A stretch of DNA of 55,348 nucleotides from an uncultured Chloroflexus sp. (GCF_937951745.1 NZ_CALFBQ010000031.1:1-55348); one strand, 5' to 3'. Shown: positions 18,834 through 27,262, counted from the stretch's first letter. A program made the numbers and translations. Notes: a model not told the origin generated them from the letters alone.

Positions 18834-20765
18834 ATGGGTACCCAACCAGCCAAACTGCGTCCTGATCGGTTCGTCGCGCTCGGCCTAGCAATACTCGGCA
18901 TCGTCTGCGCTGGTCTCGCCAGCTTGCTTCCGCCAGCGGGGCGGCTCGATATTGGCACAACCTACGCCCAACCCTATATAGATGGCTTTTATGGGTTAGA
19001 ACGTAACCGGCAATTTTCGTACTCCTTCACCAAAACAAAGGCCAGCGTCTCGTTTCCCGGTATTGGGTCAAACTGGACAACGGTCGTCTTACGGGCCAAC
19101 GGTTATCGACCAGATGGCGCACCACCGGCTGAATTGGTGATTGCAACCGAGACATTACAACCGGTGCAAGTGATTTTACGGAGCGATACGGCACGTTATT
19201 ATCTGCTCGTGCCACCGGGTGACGACAATCTTAGGCTTCAGCTTACGAGTTCAACCTTTTCAACCGCAACCGATCCGCGTCAACTAGGAGTGGCTATCGA
19301 CTGGATCGAGGCGTATCAGTTGGAATACGGTTGGCCCTTTTGGCAAGCAGTTCATTTCACCCTGATCGGGGTGCTAGGTTACTGGCTGGCGCGCCGAGTA
19401 GCAGTCGCCCCATTGCCAGCAGCGGCGCTCGTCTCAACTGTGCTCATCACACTCGGCGGCTTGCTGGCCGTTTACCGCATCTGGTGGGCTATCTTTACCC
19501 CTGTGCTCTGGGGATTGCTGGCCGGGTTACACCTTGCTTTAGGGCCACTACGCGCCTTTACCCGCTTCGCCTTTGCCCGCGGCGGCGAAACCTTGCCGCC
19601 ACCCTACGAAACGTGGATCTGGCGGATCGTGCTGCTGGCAGCGTTAATCAAGATCGGTGGCGTGATCTACCCGCAAACCATTGTCTACGACGAACGTTGG
19701 CACGTGCCGCGTACCCAGATGGTGCTCGATGGCCGGTTTATTGAATTGGTCGTGCCGAGCCGGGTAACCCTGCTCGGCGATACGGTCGGCTTCGAGGGTG
19801 GTCATTTTCCCTATTCGCCATTGTGGTACCTCATCACTGCCCCCTTTGGTCTGGTAGGGATTGATCTCGGATTAGCCTCGAACGTGCTCAATACGGCCCT
19901 TGATGTATCGCGTAGCCTGCTGATCGCTTATATCGCCCTTCGCCTGTTTGGGAGACCGGTCATCGCCGTAGTCGCGGCGGGTTGTTACCATCTGCTCTTG
20001 ATGCCCTACTTCTTAATTTCGTGGGGCAATTGGCCAACCCAACTAGGATTATGGGGTGCATTAGTCCTGATCGCGGTGGTACTGGCTTATTACGATCATC
20101 CCACCGATCGGCGCGCGCTGTGGGGGGTAGCGGCGGCAGCGGCACTTGCGATCCTGACCTATACCGTCGTTGGCATTATGGCGTTTACCATGATGGGCAT
20201 CTACGCCCTCATCGAGCTGATCCGGCGTGAGAGCCACACAACGCAGCGCGGCAGGCTAACCCTGATCGGGCTGGTCATTGCGGAAGCGGCAGCGTTCCTG
20301 ATCTACCATATCTGGTATGTGCCGGTAGTCGTAGCCGAGACGGTGCCGGTCATCGCATCAGCTTTGGCGCGACGGGCAAGCCGGGCTGAGGCGCTACCCC
20401 TGCCTACCCCAGCGATTGATGGTGCGTTTATGCTCAACCATCTCACATGGGTTGGAATCGGGCTGATTTTAGGCGGTGCCGTGCTGGCTTGGTTCACAGC
20501 GCGGCGGGCACATAGCCTGCTGATCAGTTGGTGGGCAATCTTGATCCTCTATTCGCTGGTCAACTGGACAATCGCCGACATGATTCTCAAGCATGTCTTC
20601 TTTATGCTACCGCTCGCCGCAATCTGCATGGCGCTGGCGCTGGATTGGCTGTGGAAACAGGGGATCATGGGCCGTGCGGTGACCGGCTTGTCACTCCTTT
20701 ACTTGGTGATGAGCGTAGCGGTGCGCTGGTACCATTTCATCATGGAGAAGCGTCATATTGTGTAA
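18834..20765 (+). CDS. polytopic membrane protein, possible GT-C glycosyltransferase
   Basis: A 643-residue protein from ATG 18834, with AGGGAG 6-7 bases upstream; a GTG five codons earlier is less likely. After a first membrane helix comes an outward beta-rich domain of about 130 residues (VILRSDTARYYLLVPPGDDN), then at least ten hydrophobic helices. The loop IYPQTIVYDERWHVPRTQ contains an Asp-Glu pair in the place where GT-C enzymes (ArnT/PMT class) hold a catalytic acid. This makes a lipid-linked-sugar glycosyltransferase plausible but unproven. It is monocistronic. The 135 bases between it and clpC hold the divergent control region. Confidence 0.55.
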   Translation: MGTQPAKLRPDRFVALGLAILGIVCAGLASLLPPAGRLDIGTTYAQPYIDGFYGLERNRQFSYSFTKTKASVSFPGIGSNWTTVVLRANGYRPDGAPPAELVIATETLQPVQVILRSDTARYYLLVPPGDDNLRLQLTSSTFSTATDPRQLGVAIDWIEAYQLEYGWPFWQAVHFTLIGVLGYWLARRVAVAPLPAAALVSTVLITLGGLLAVYRIWWAIFTPVLWGLLAGLHLALGPLRAFTRFAFARGGETLPPPYETWIWRIVLLAALIKIGGVIYPQTIVYDERWHVPRTQMVLDGRFIELVVPSRVTLLGDTVGFEGGHFPYSPLWYLITAPFGLVGIDLGLASNVLNTALDVSRSLLIAYIALRLFGRPVIAVVAAGCYHLLLMPYFLISWGNWPTQLGLWGALVLIAVVLAYYDHPTDRRALWGVAAAAALAILTYTVVGIMAFTMMGIYALIELIRRESHTTQRGRLTLIGLVIAEAAAFLIYHIWYVPVVVAETVPVIASALARRASRAEALPLPTPAIDGAFMLNHLTWVGIGLILGGAVLAWFTARRAHSLLISWWAILILYSLVNWTIADMILKHVFFMLPLAAICMALALDWLWKQGIMGRAVTGLSLLYLVMSVAVRWYHFIMEKRHIV

Positions 20766-20952
20766 CTACACCTAACCGATATGAGCAGCATAGCGTTGCG
20801 ATCTTGTCGCATTCGAATCAGGCGCCGTCACGGTGCGCACCAATCATGATACAATAGTTAAGGCTTACTCTATATTGTGATCTACTGAGGCCTGATGAAG
20901 CGACGCATTATCGACTGCCGGCGAACCGCAAATAATCTAGCGTGAACATTCC

Positions 20953-20981
20953 TTGCTTTTAAAGCAACAACGTTGTATGAT
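20953..20981 (+). promoter_or_regulatory. sigma70-type promoter of the ccm operon, with a palindrome over the -35
   Basis: TTGCTT (20953-20958), a 17-base spacer and TATGAT (20976-20981) lie about 50 bases before ccmC. The dyad TTGCTTT-T-AAAGCAA (20953-20967) overlaps the -35 box and could be an operator. The rest of the 266 bases after the membrane-protein gene holds no gene. Confidence 0.55.
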
Positions 20982-21031
20982 GCGTCAAAGATGGATCGTT
21001 TGCAACCCTATGGGCTAGAAGGTAGGTTGTC

Positions 21032-21991
21032 ATGATGCAACGGCTTGCGCAAGCGGCAAAGATCGGCATCGGCATATGGATGGCCGGCGTGATCATTGCT
21101 ACCTTTCTGATTGTGCCGCAGTATGAAGGGCTGGGCGAAGCCGGGCGAATTGTGATCGTGCATGTACCGACAGCGTGGGTCAGTGTCATTGCCTTTACGA
21201 TCTCGGCAATCTTTAGCGGATTGTACCTCTGGCGGCGACGCGCGCAAGATGATCATCTTGCGGTGGCGGCTGCCGAAGCCGGTCTGCTCTTTACGATTCT
21301 TGCTACCGTTACCGGCATGATCTTCTCGCAAGTGGCATGGGGCATCTTCTGGAATTGGGATCCGCGCCAGACCTCGATCTTCGTGCTCTTGTTGATCTAC
21401 GCCGCTCTGTTTGCGCTGCGCGCTGCGATCGATGATGTTGACCGGCGGCGGCAACTGAGCGCCGTCTACTCACTCTTCGCCTTTGTTACCATGCCGTTCC
21501 TTTTCTTCGTCGCGCCACGCATCGCTGATAGCACGCTGCATCCTAATTGTGCGTTCATCCAAGGCAGCAACTGCGATGGCGTGGTGCTTGAGGTGGGTAA
21601 AGTCGGGCTGATTGGCGACCAAAAGGTGCAATTGCTCGGCCTCGAACGGCAAGGTAATCTGATTGTCGCCGAAGTGAAGGTCAGCACGCCGGGCTTGCAG
21701 CAAGAAGCCATCCTGTATCCGAGCTTCGACCTCGTAGATGGCGGGATGGCGGCGCGGCCTGAATTCCCCGGTTCGCGGTTCCAATTGGGCCTTGAGGAAT
21801 ACGATGCTGCTACTGGCGCAGTGCGGCTCAATATGGAAGCGCCGGGCACCCAACTCTTGGAAAATCGGCGGACGCTGTACACTTTCCTTGCCGCCAACCT
21901 TGGCTTTACCGCACTCTTCTTCTGGATGTTGCAAGTTCGTTCACTGGTGTTGAATGTGCAGTGGGCAGTAGCGCAACGCGGGAGGGCATAA
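21032..21991 (+). CDS. ccmC: cytochrome c biogenesis heme exporter protein CcmC (with enlarged outer loop)
   Basis: A 319-residue heme-handling membrane protein of System I cytochrome c maturation; CcmC loads heme onto CcmE. Helices run from residue 10 to 165, with the tryptophan-rich motif WGIFWNWDPRQT at 103-114 and candidate heme-ligand histidines H44 (VHVPTAW) and H170 (DSTLHPN). Between the penultimate and last helices is a polar segment of about 110 residues (about 171-280), including IGDQKVQLLGLERQG. Usual CcmC proteins (about 220-250 residues) lack it. First gene of the ccm operon; TAA is 2 bases before the next start. Confidence 0.88.
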   Translation: MMQRLAQAAKIGIGIWMAGVIIATFLIVPQYEGLGEAGRIVIVHVPTAWVSVIAFTISAIFSGLYLWRRRAQDDHLAVAAAEAGLLFTILATVTGMIFSQVAWGIFWNWDPRQTSIFVLLLIYAALFALRAAIDDVDRRRQLSAVYSLFAFVTMPFLFFVAPRIADSTLHPNCAFIQGSNCDGVVLEVGKVGLIGDQKVQLLGLERQGNLIVAEVKVSTPGLQQEAILYPSFDLVDGGMAARPEFPGSRFQLGLEEYDAATGAVRLNMEAPGTQLLENRRTLYTFLAANLGFTALFFWMLQVRSLVLNVQWAVAQRGRA

Positions 21992-21993
21992 CT

Positions 21994-22197
21994 ATGGATA
22001 ATGCAGCAATTTTAGTTGCAACTGCCGCAGTATTGTCGGTCTGGATTGCAATCTTTATTTACTTGTGGCGGATCGACGCCGCTGCGCGCGCGTTGCGCCG
22101 TGAATTAGAGCGTGAGCGCGAACGCAACGAAACCGCGGCGCCTGCTGCAATCGTTAGCCGAGTGCATGATTCCGGCGAACCGGTCGAGCGCCGGTAA
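21994..22197 (+). CDS. CcmD-like small membrane protein
   Basis: A 67-residue protein with GGGAGGG ahead of ATG 21994. One membrane helix (about 5-25, AAILVATAAVLSVWIAIFIYLWRID) is followed by a strongly charged helix (ARALRRELERERERNE). This layout, and the place between ccmC and ccmE, identify it as the CcmD equivalent, which stabilises the CcmC-CcmE heme complex. Sequence similarity in this family is very low, so the call rests on layout and position. Confidence 0.72.
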   Translation: MDNAAILVATAAVLSVWIAIFIYLWRIDAAARALRRELERERERNETAAPAAIVSRVHDSGEPVERR

Positions 22198-22262
22198 ACC
22201 GTAGGATCAGCGCGCGCCGCACTGGTCTAGACCTTGCATAGAAATGTGGGAAAGGTGATCGT

Positions 22263-22682
22263 ATGGCTGTCGCAACCACTCCAGTTCGCCGTGGCCTGAA
22301 TATCAAGCCGCTACACATTGTCGGGCTTGGTATCATTCTGTTGGCCGTTGTGTACGGTTTTTTCGGCTTCCAAGACGGGTTCCGCGCCTATACCACCAGC
22401 GTTGATGAGGCGATGCGCAGCACGCGCAGCGTGCAACTGGCTGGCTTCCTCGGTAGCACCGGCGAGATGGATGCCCAAGGCCGGTTTACCTTTCTGCTCC
22501 AAGATGAACATGGTAAGCTGATCAAGGTCATCTCTGACGATCCGCGCCCGGCTAATTTCGAGCAGGCGATTAGCATTGTGGCAATTGGCCGCTATGATCC
22601 GGCTGAGCAGGCATTTATGGCCGATGATCTCCTCGTCAAGTGCCCGTCGAAATATCAAGAGATGAATCAACCGAAACCGTAA
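22263..22682 (+). CDS. ccmE: heme chaperone CcmE, CxxxY variant
   Basis: A 139-residue periplasm-facing heme chaperone. One N-terminal anchor (about 17-36) is followed by an OB-fold barrel (about 55-125: SVQLAGFLGSTGEMDAQGRF, FLLQDEHGKLIKVI). In most CcmE proteins a histidine in HxxxY binds heme covalently. Here the motif is C127-P-S-K-Y131, that is CxxxY, as reported for CcmE of some archaea and sulfate reducers. GGAAAGG precedes ATG 22263. It transfers heme to apocytochromes through CcmF, encoded next. Confidence 0.92.
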   Translation: MAVATTPVRRGLNIKPLHIVGLGIILLAVVYGFFGFQDGFRAYTTSVDEAMRSTRSVQLAGFLGSTGEMDAQGRFTFLLQDEHGKLIKVISDDPRPANFEQAISIVAIGRYDPAEQAFMADDLLVKCPSKYQEMNQPKP

Positions 22683-22745
22683 GCGCTGGCCGGCCATCGC
22701 CACTGGTTACTCGGTCGTTGTCCCCGACCGCTGGAAAGAGTTGCT

Positions 22746-25139
22746 ATGTATTTCTTCGGTACGTTCTTGCTCATAGCTAGCCTTGGCATGACCTTGCTGG
22801 CTGCGATTGGCTATGGCCTCGTGCTGCGCGGGCAGCGATCTGCACTTAGCTATGCCCGGTTTGGCGTGTACGCCGCACTGGCCGGCGTCCTGATGTCATG
22901 GACGTTGCTGATAACGGTGTTTATCGCGCGCCGCTTCGATCTCGATTACGTGTACAACTATAGTTCGCGTGATCTAGAGTTCTTCTTCACCATTGCCGCC
23001 AGTTGGGCCGGACAGCCGGGCAGTTTTATGATCTGGCTGCTATGGGGGGCGATCGTAAGCGTGTTGTTGGTGCGCCGCACGAAGCACTTTGAGCCGTATG
23101 TGCTGCTGGTGGTGATGGTTATTCAAGCGGCGATTATCGGTTTTGTGCTGGTGCTCAACCCGTTCCAGCCCCTCGTCGATCCTTCGACCGGGGTAGCCCT
23201 CAATCCCAGCGATGGACGCGGCCTCAACCCGCTGCTGCACAATTTCTGGATGATTATTCATCCGCCGATCCTGTTTGTCGGCTATGCGTTGGCCATGATT
23301 CCCTTCGCGTTTGCGCTAGCGGCTCTGTGGCGGCGTGACTACGATACGTGGGTTCAGCGCGCTCTACCATGGACGCTCTCAGGATGGGCGTTTTTGGGCT
23401 TGGCCCTGCTGCTCGGCGGCTATTGGGCCTACGAAACGCTCGGTTGGGGAGGCTACTGGGGCTGGGATCCGGTCGAGAACTCCTCGCTGGTGCCGTGGCT
23501 GATTCTGACAGCGCTTATCCATGGGATGCTGGTGCAGCGTACCCACGGCGGCCTGCGCAAGACCAATCTGGTCTTGGGGGTTGCTACCTATATTACAGTT
23601 TTCTACGCGACCTTCATGACCCGCAGCGGCGTATACGCCAACTTTTCAGTCCACTCATTTGTGGCTGAAGGGATTTTTGAAGGATTGGTTGGCTTTCAGA
23701 TCGTCTTGCTTGCGCTTGCGGTCATCTCACTCCTTATGCGCTGGAACGATATTCCCTCCCGCCCGCTGAGCGAGAAGTTCTTCTCACGCGATAGCTTCTT
23801 TGTGCTGGCCATCATCACGATTGTGATAACCGCGCTGGTGGTTGGGATCGGCACTTCGATGCCGGTCATCTCGGCTATTCCCGGCGTCGGCCACACCTTG
23901 CAAGAGTGGATGGGGCGCTACTTCGAACTCGATGACGGCACCCTTATGAATCCGCAAGCCCAGCCGTTTGCAGACGGTCGCTTCTCGCTGGCGCCCACTT
24001 TCTACCAACGTACCGTGCCACCGCTTGGGGTGGTGGCAATCGTGCTCTTGATCATTGGCCCGTTGCTAGGCTGGCGCGATGCGAACCTGAGCCATTTACT
24101 GCGCGCCTTGCGCTGGCCGGCGGTATTGGCGGTAGTTGCCGCAATTGTAGCCATCATCGTTGATGTGCGCGATGTGCTTGCCTTAGCTTACGTCGCCGGC
24201 GGCGCGTTCGCTTTCGGCACCAATCTGCTGATGCTAGTGCGCACGCTTCGCAGCGGCTGGCTGCGCATCGGCGGCTATCTCGCTCACCTTGGCTTTACCG
24301 TGATGGCAATCGGTATGGTCGCTTCTTCGGCTTATGCCACCCCCGATGCGCGCCTGACCCTTGCCCCCGGCGAATCGGCCCGCCTGTTCGGCTACGAGTT
24401 TATCTTCAACGGCTATCAGCTCGACGAACAGCAACGCGGCGTGCTCGATCTGACCGTTAGCGACGGTTCGCGCACCTTCTCGGCCCAGCCCTACCTCTAT
24501 TACAATCAGCGGATGGGCGCTACTATGCAGACGCCCTCGATCCACAGCTATTTCTGGCACGATCTCTATATCTCGCCAGCCGGCTACGATCCTGAGCGTA
24601 ACCCGGTCCGCCCAGTACTCGGCGTCGACCAGAGCGTGCAGATGGGGCCTTATACGCTGATCTTCCGTGGCTTTAATATCGACCGCGATGCGATGATGCG
24701 CGGCGAAGCCAAGGTTGGCGCAAAAGTGGAGGTGCTTTACGAGGGACAAACGATCGAGGTTGAGCCACGAGTCGAGGTGGTTGTCAACCCTACCACCAAC
24801 GAGAGCGAGCTGCAATTTATCCCGGTGACGCTCCCCGGTGGCCATACCCTCTATTTGCGCGAACTTGACCCCACTAACCGCATGGTGTTGCTGGAAGGTA
24901 GCGGCCCCGGTCTCGATAACTTGCCAGTCGTGCCAGCAAAAGCGGTGATTGCCGTGAGCGTGAAACCACTCGTGGTCTTGGTGTGGGTAGGCGTCATTCT
25001 GATGGTCATCGGCGGCGCCATCGCGCTGGTACGGCGCTACCTTGAGGGCAGTCTGGCCTTGGCTGGGGTGCGCGTGCGCCTACCCAAGGCATTGCCCGAA
25101 TTGGCTGCGCAATTGGGCTGGCGCGGGATTGGACGTTAA
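22746..25139 (+). CDS. ccmF: cytochrome c heme lyase subunit CcmF
   Basis: A 797-residue polytopic protein that ligates heme from CcmE to the CxxCH cysteines of c-type cytochromes. The tryptophan-rich WGGYWGWDPVENSSLVPW lies near residues 237-254, flanked by helices with conserved histidines (MIIHPPILFVGY, VHSFVAEGIFEG). A long outer domain (about 540-735) precedes the last helix (VVLVWVGVILMVIGGAIALV), as in known CcmF. No ccmA, ccmB or ccmH gene is in the window. Confidence 0.94.
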   Translation: MYFFGTFLLIASLGMTLLAAIGYGLVLRGQRSALSYARFGVYAALAGVLMSWTLLITVFIARRFDLDYVYNYSSRDLEFFFTIAASWAGQPGSFMIWLLWGAIVSVLLVRRTKHFEPYVLLVVMVIQAAIIGFVLVLNPFQPLVDPSTGVALNPSDGRGLNPLLHNFWMIIHPPILFVGYALAMIPFAFALAALWRRDYDTWVQRALPWTLSGWAFLGLALLLGGYWAYETLGWGGYWGWDPVENSSLVPWLILTALIHGMLVQRTHGGLRKTNLVLGVATYITVFYATFMTRSGVYANFSVHSFVAEGIFEGLVGFQIVLLALAVISLLMRWNDIPSRPLSEKFFSRDSFFVLAIITIVITALVVGIGTSMPVISAIPGVGHTLQEWMGRYFELDDGTLMNPQAQPFADGRFSLAPTFYQRTVPPLGVVAIVLLIIGPLLGWRDANLSHLLRALRWPAVLAVVAAIVAIIVDVRDVLALAYVAGGAFAFGTNLLMLVRTLRSGWLRIGGYLAHLGFTVMAIGMVASSAYATPDARLTLAPGESARLFGYEFIFNGYQLDEQQRGVLDLTVSDGSRTFSAQPYLYYNQRMGATMQTPSIHSYFWHDLYISPAGYDPERNPVRPVLGVDQSVQMGPYTLIFRGFNIDRDAMMRGEAKVGAKVEVLYEGQTIEVEPRVEVVVNPTTNESELQFIPVTLPGGHTLYLRELDPTNRMVLLEGSGPGLDNLPVVPAKAVIAVSVKPLVVLVWVGVILMVIGGAIALVRRYLEGSLALAGVRVRLPKALPELAAQLGWRGIGR

Positions 25140-25226
25140 CCAAGTACCATCAGGACACGTATGATGATAGCCGGCCTTGTGGTCATGACACCTTTCTGGA
25201 CGGTTGATAGCGATAGATGATTATGG

Positions 25227-25274
25227 AACGGTCGCGGTTGGGGGCAGCCTGATTGGCTACCGATCGCGACCGTT
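25227..25274 (+). other. inverted repeat just upstream of the J-like/TPR gene
   Basis: AACGGTCGCG (25227-25236) and CGCGACCGTT (25265-25274) are perfectly complementary over 10 bp, with a 28-base loop. The right arm ends 12 bases before ATG 25287, so the stem could occlude or space the ribosome-binding site, act as an attenuator between ccmF and the J-like gene, or be a DNA operator. Confidence 0.4.
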
Positions 25275-25286
25275 GTTGTGAGAGCG

Positions 25287-26387
25287 ATGACCGATTACTA
25301 CGAGCTGCTGCAAGTTCACCCCAAAGCTGATGCTGAAGCGATCCGGGCAGCATACGAACGCTTACGCGAACGGTACGCGCCCGAACGGCTCGAGGGCGCG
25401 GCTGATGAGTTAGTTGAACTTGCACGGCGACGGCGCGACGAGATCGAACACGCCTATAGCATCTTGAGCGATCCGCAGCGACGGGCCGAGTATGACCGGC
25501 AATTGCACGAAACGCTCCGTCCGGCCCCGCCAGCGACGAGGGCCAAAGCTGCGGTGCCACCGCCGCCAATCGATGATGACGAACTAATCGATTTTCGCCC
25601 GCTGCCGCCGGCCCGCCGGCAAGAGCGCCCGCCGGGGTTTAATCCGCAACCATATCTCAGCTCGCAGCCGCGTCGCGATGCACCGCGCCGTGGGCGAACA
25701 GCGACGCAAGCACAACCGGTCTGGCTCATGCCATCGTTGATCGTGGCCGCCGCGACCTTTAGCATTGTGCTCGGCACGCTGATCAGTACGATGGTGGTAG
25801 CGCCGGTCGCCACCGCACCTAACACGCCTACAGCTACAATTGTGCCACCTACTCCTACATTGCGCGAAGTCTTGACCCAATTCGATGGGCAGGTCATTGC
25901 AGCGCAACAAGTGGTAGCACAAGTGCCTGATAATCCCAATGCGTGGATCAACCTTGGCAATGCGCTGTTTGACAGTGTCGTCTATGTGCGGGAACAGCTC
26001 GCGACTGGCGATGCCGAAACGCAACGCATCTATCAAGAGCGGTTGCCGCGCTGGCTTGAGGCGGTAGATGCCTACCGCAAGGCACTGGAATTGCAACCGG
26101 GCAATGATGTCGTGCGCGCCGATATTGCCGCCAGTTTGTGCTATTACGGCCTTGATACCGGTAATCCGGATCGTGCCCAAGAGGGGTTAGCCGAGGCCGA
26201 GCAAGCGTTGCGCGCTGCACCGCAAGATGCCCGCGTCTTGCTCTCGCACGGCATCTGCTTGATCGCCGTTGACCCGCCCCAAACCGAGCGCGCTCTGCAA
26301 CAATGGCGACTGGTGCTTTCAATTCCGGGGGTGAATCCGGGTTTACAATTGCAAGCCCAAATATTAATTAATGAACACAGTCAATAA
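25287..26387 (+). CDS. J-like domain, membrane helix and TPR protein (CcmI-like layout)
   Basis: A 366-residue protein; ATG 25287 is preferred over a GTG 9 bases upstream because it opens directly into the domain. Residues 3-70 are a DnaJ-like fold (DYYELLQVHPKADAEAIRAAY, ending in AYSILSDPQRRAEYD), but the HPD tripeptide needed to stimulate Hsp70 is APE (31-33). A Pro/Arg-rich linker follows, a membrane helix at about 147-171, a Pro/Thr linker (TPTATIVPPTPT), then TPR-like helices (about 195-366: NPNAWINLGNALF, AVDAYRKALELQPGND). Anchored TPRs placed after ccmF recall CcmI/CcmH-NrfG, which hold apocytochromes for the heme lyase. That role is inference from context. Confidence 0.75.
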   Translation: MTDYYELLQVHPKADAEAIRAAYERLRERYAPERLEGAADELVELARRRRDEIEHAYSILSDPQRRAEYDRQLHETLRPAPPATRAKAAVPPPPIDDDELIDFRPLPPARRQERPPGFNPQPYLSSQPRRDAPRRGRTATQAQPVWLMPSLIVAAATFSIVLGTLISTMVVAPVATAPNTPTATIVPPTPTLREVLTQFDGQVIAAQQVVAQVPDNPNAWINLGNALFDSVVYVREQLATGDAETQRIYQERLPRWLEAVDAYRKALELQPGNDVVRADIAASLCYYGLDTGNPDRAQEGLAEAEQALRAAPQDARVLLSHGICLIAVDPPQTERALQQWRLVLSIPGVNPGLQLQAQILINEHSQ

Positions 26388-26420
26388 GACAACAAAACAT
26401 CCCACTAAGGATATGTTACA

Positions 26421-27260
26421 ATGGCAGAGATGAACGGGCTTCATTACTATCGTCTGCTGGGGATCAATCCAGACGCCGATCAAGCAGCGATTGCGGCTGC
26501 TTACGAACAGCAACGGCAGCGGTACTCGCCCGATCGCCTTGCCGAGCTTGACGACGAATTGCAAGCGATTGCGCGCAACCGGTTGGCTGAACTCGAACGC
26601 GCCTATCAGGTGCTGAGCGACCCAGAACGCCGGCGACAGTACGATATCAGCCAAGGGTTGATCAGGCCAGCGAAACCGCTGGTGCGGCGTAGCCTTAGCC
26701 AACGCGAAGCCATCAATGCCTTCATCTTTGCCTTTCTGGCCGTTGGTCTGGTAGCTGCCGTCTGGATGTTCACCAACCGCGACACCATCCGCGGTCAGGC
26801 AATGGGTGAGGTCAACCGCCCGGCACCCAACTTTACGGCCCCCGAATTGCGTGGCGGCACCATCGAACTGGCCCAGTATCGCGGTAAGGTGGTCTTAGTC
26901 AATTTCTGGGGCACGTGGTGCGAACCATGCAAACGCGAACTGCCAGCTTTGCAACAGGCCTACGAGCAGTTTGCGGAACAGGGGTTGATGGTCATCGGTG
27001 TGAATTTGACCGATGATGAGCGCGTGCAAGGTCAAACCGTCGAAGGAGTAGCTGCATTTTTAGCCCAATATGGCGTTACCTATCCGATCGCGCTTGATGT
27101 TGATGGCAAGATCACTGAAGCCTATCGGGTATTCCCATTGCCGACCAGCTTCTTCATCACGGCTGATGGCCAGATCCGTTACGTACATATCGGTGAACTC
27201 ACCTTTACCGATATTGCCGCCCGCTTTTCTGAACTCCGGTCAGCCGGCGGCGGTCAATAA
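26421..27260 (+). CDS. J-like domain fused to a ResA/CcmG-type thioredoxin
   Basis: A 279-residue fusion. Residues 8-76 repeat the degenerate J-like fold of the preceding protein (HYYRLLGINPDADQAAI...AYQVLSDPERRRQYD), with SPD (36-38) in place of HPD. A membrane helix lies at about 98-117, then an extracytoplasmic TlpA/ResA thioredoxin domain (about 132-275) with the active site WCEPC (166-170) and the cis-proline region FPLPTSFFI. Proteins such as CcmG/ResA reduce the cysteines of apocytochrome c before heme attachment, which fits the ccm operon. The J-like domain would be cytoplasmic. Start could also be ATG 26430. The fusion itself looks unusual. Confidence 0.85.
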   Translation: MAEMNGLHYYRLLGINPDADQAAIAAAYEQQRQRYSPDRLAELDDELQAIARNRLAELERAYQVLSDPERRRQYDISQGLIRPAKPLVRRSLSQREAINAFIFAFLAVGLVAAVWMFTNRDTIRGQAMGEVNRPAPNFTAPELRGGTIELAQYRGKVVLVNFWGTWCEPCKRELPALQQAYEQFAEQGLMVIGVNLTDDERVQGQTVEGVAAFLAQYGVTYPIALDVDGKITEAYRVFPLPTSFFITADGQIRYVHIGELTFTDIAARFSELRSAGGGQ

Positions 27261-27262
27261 CA

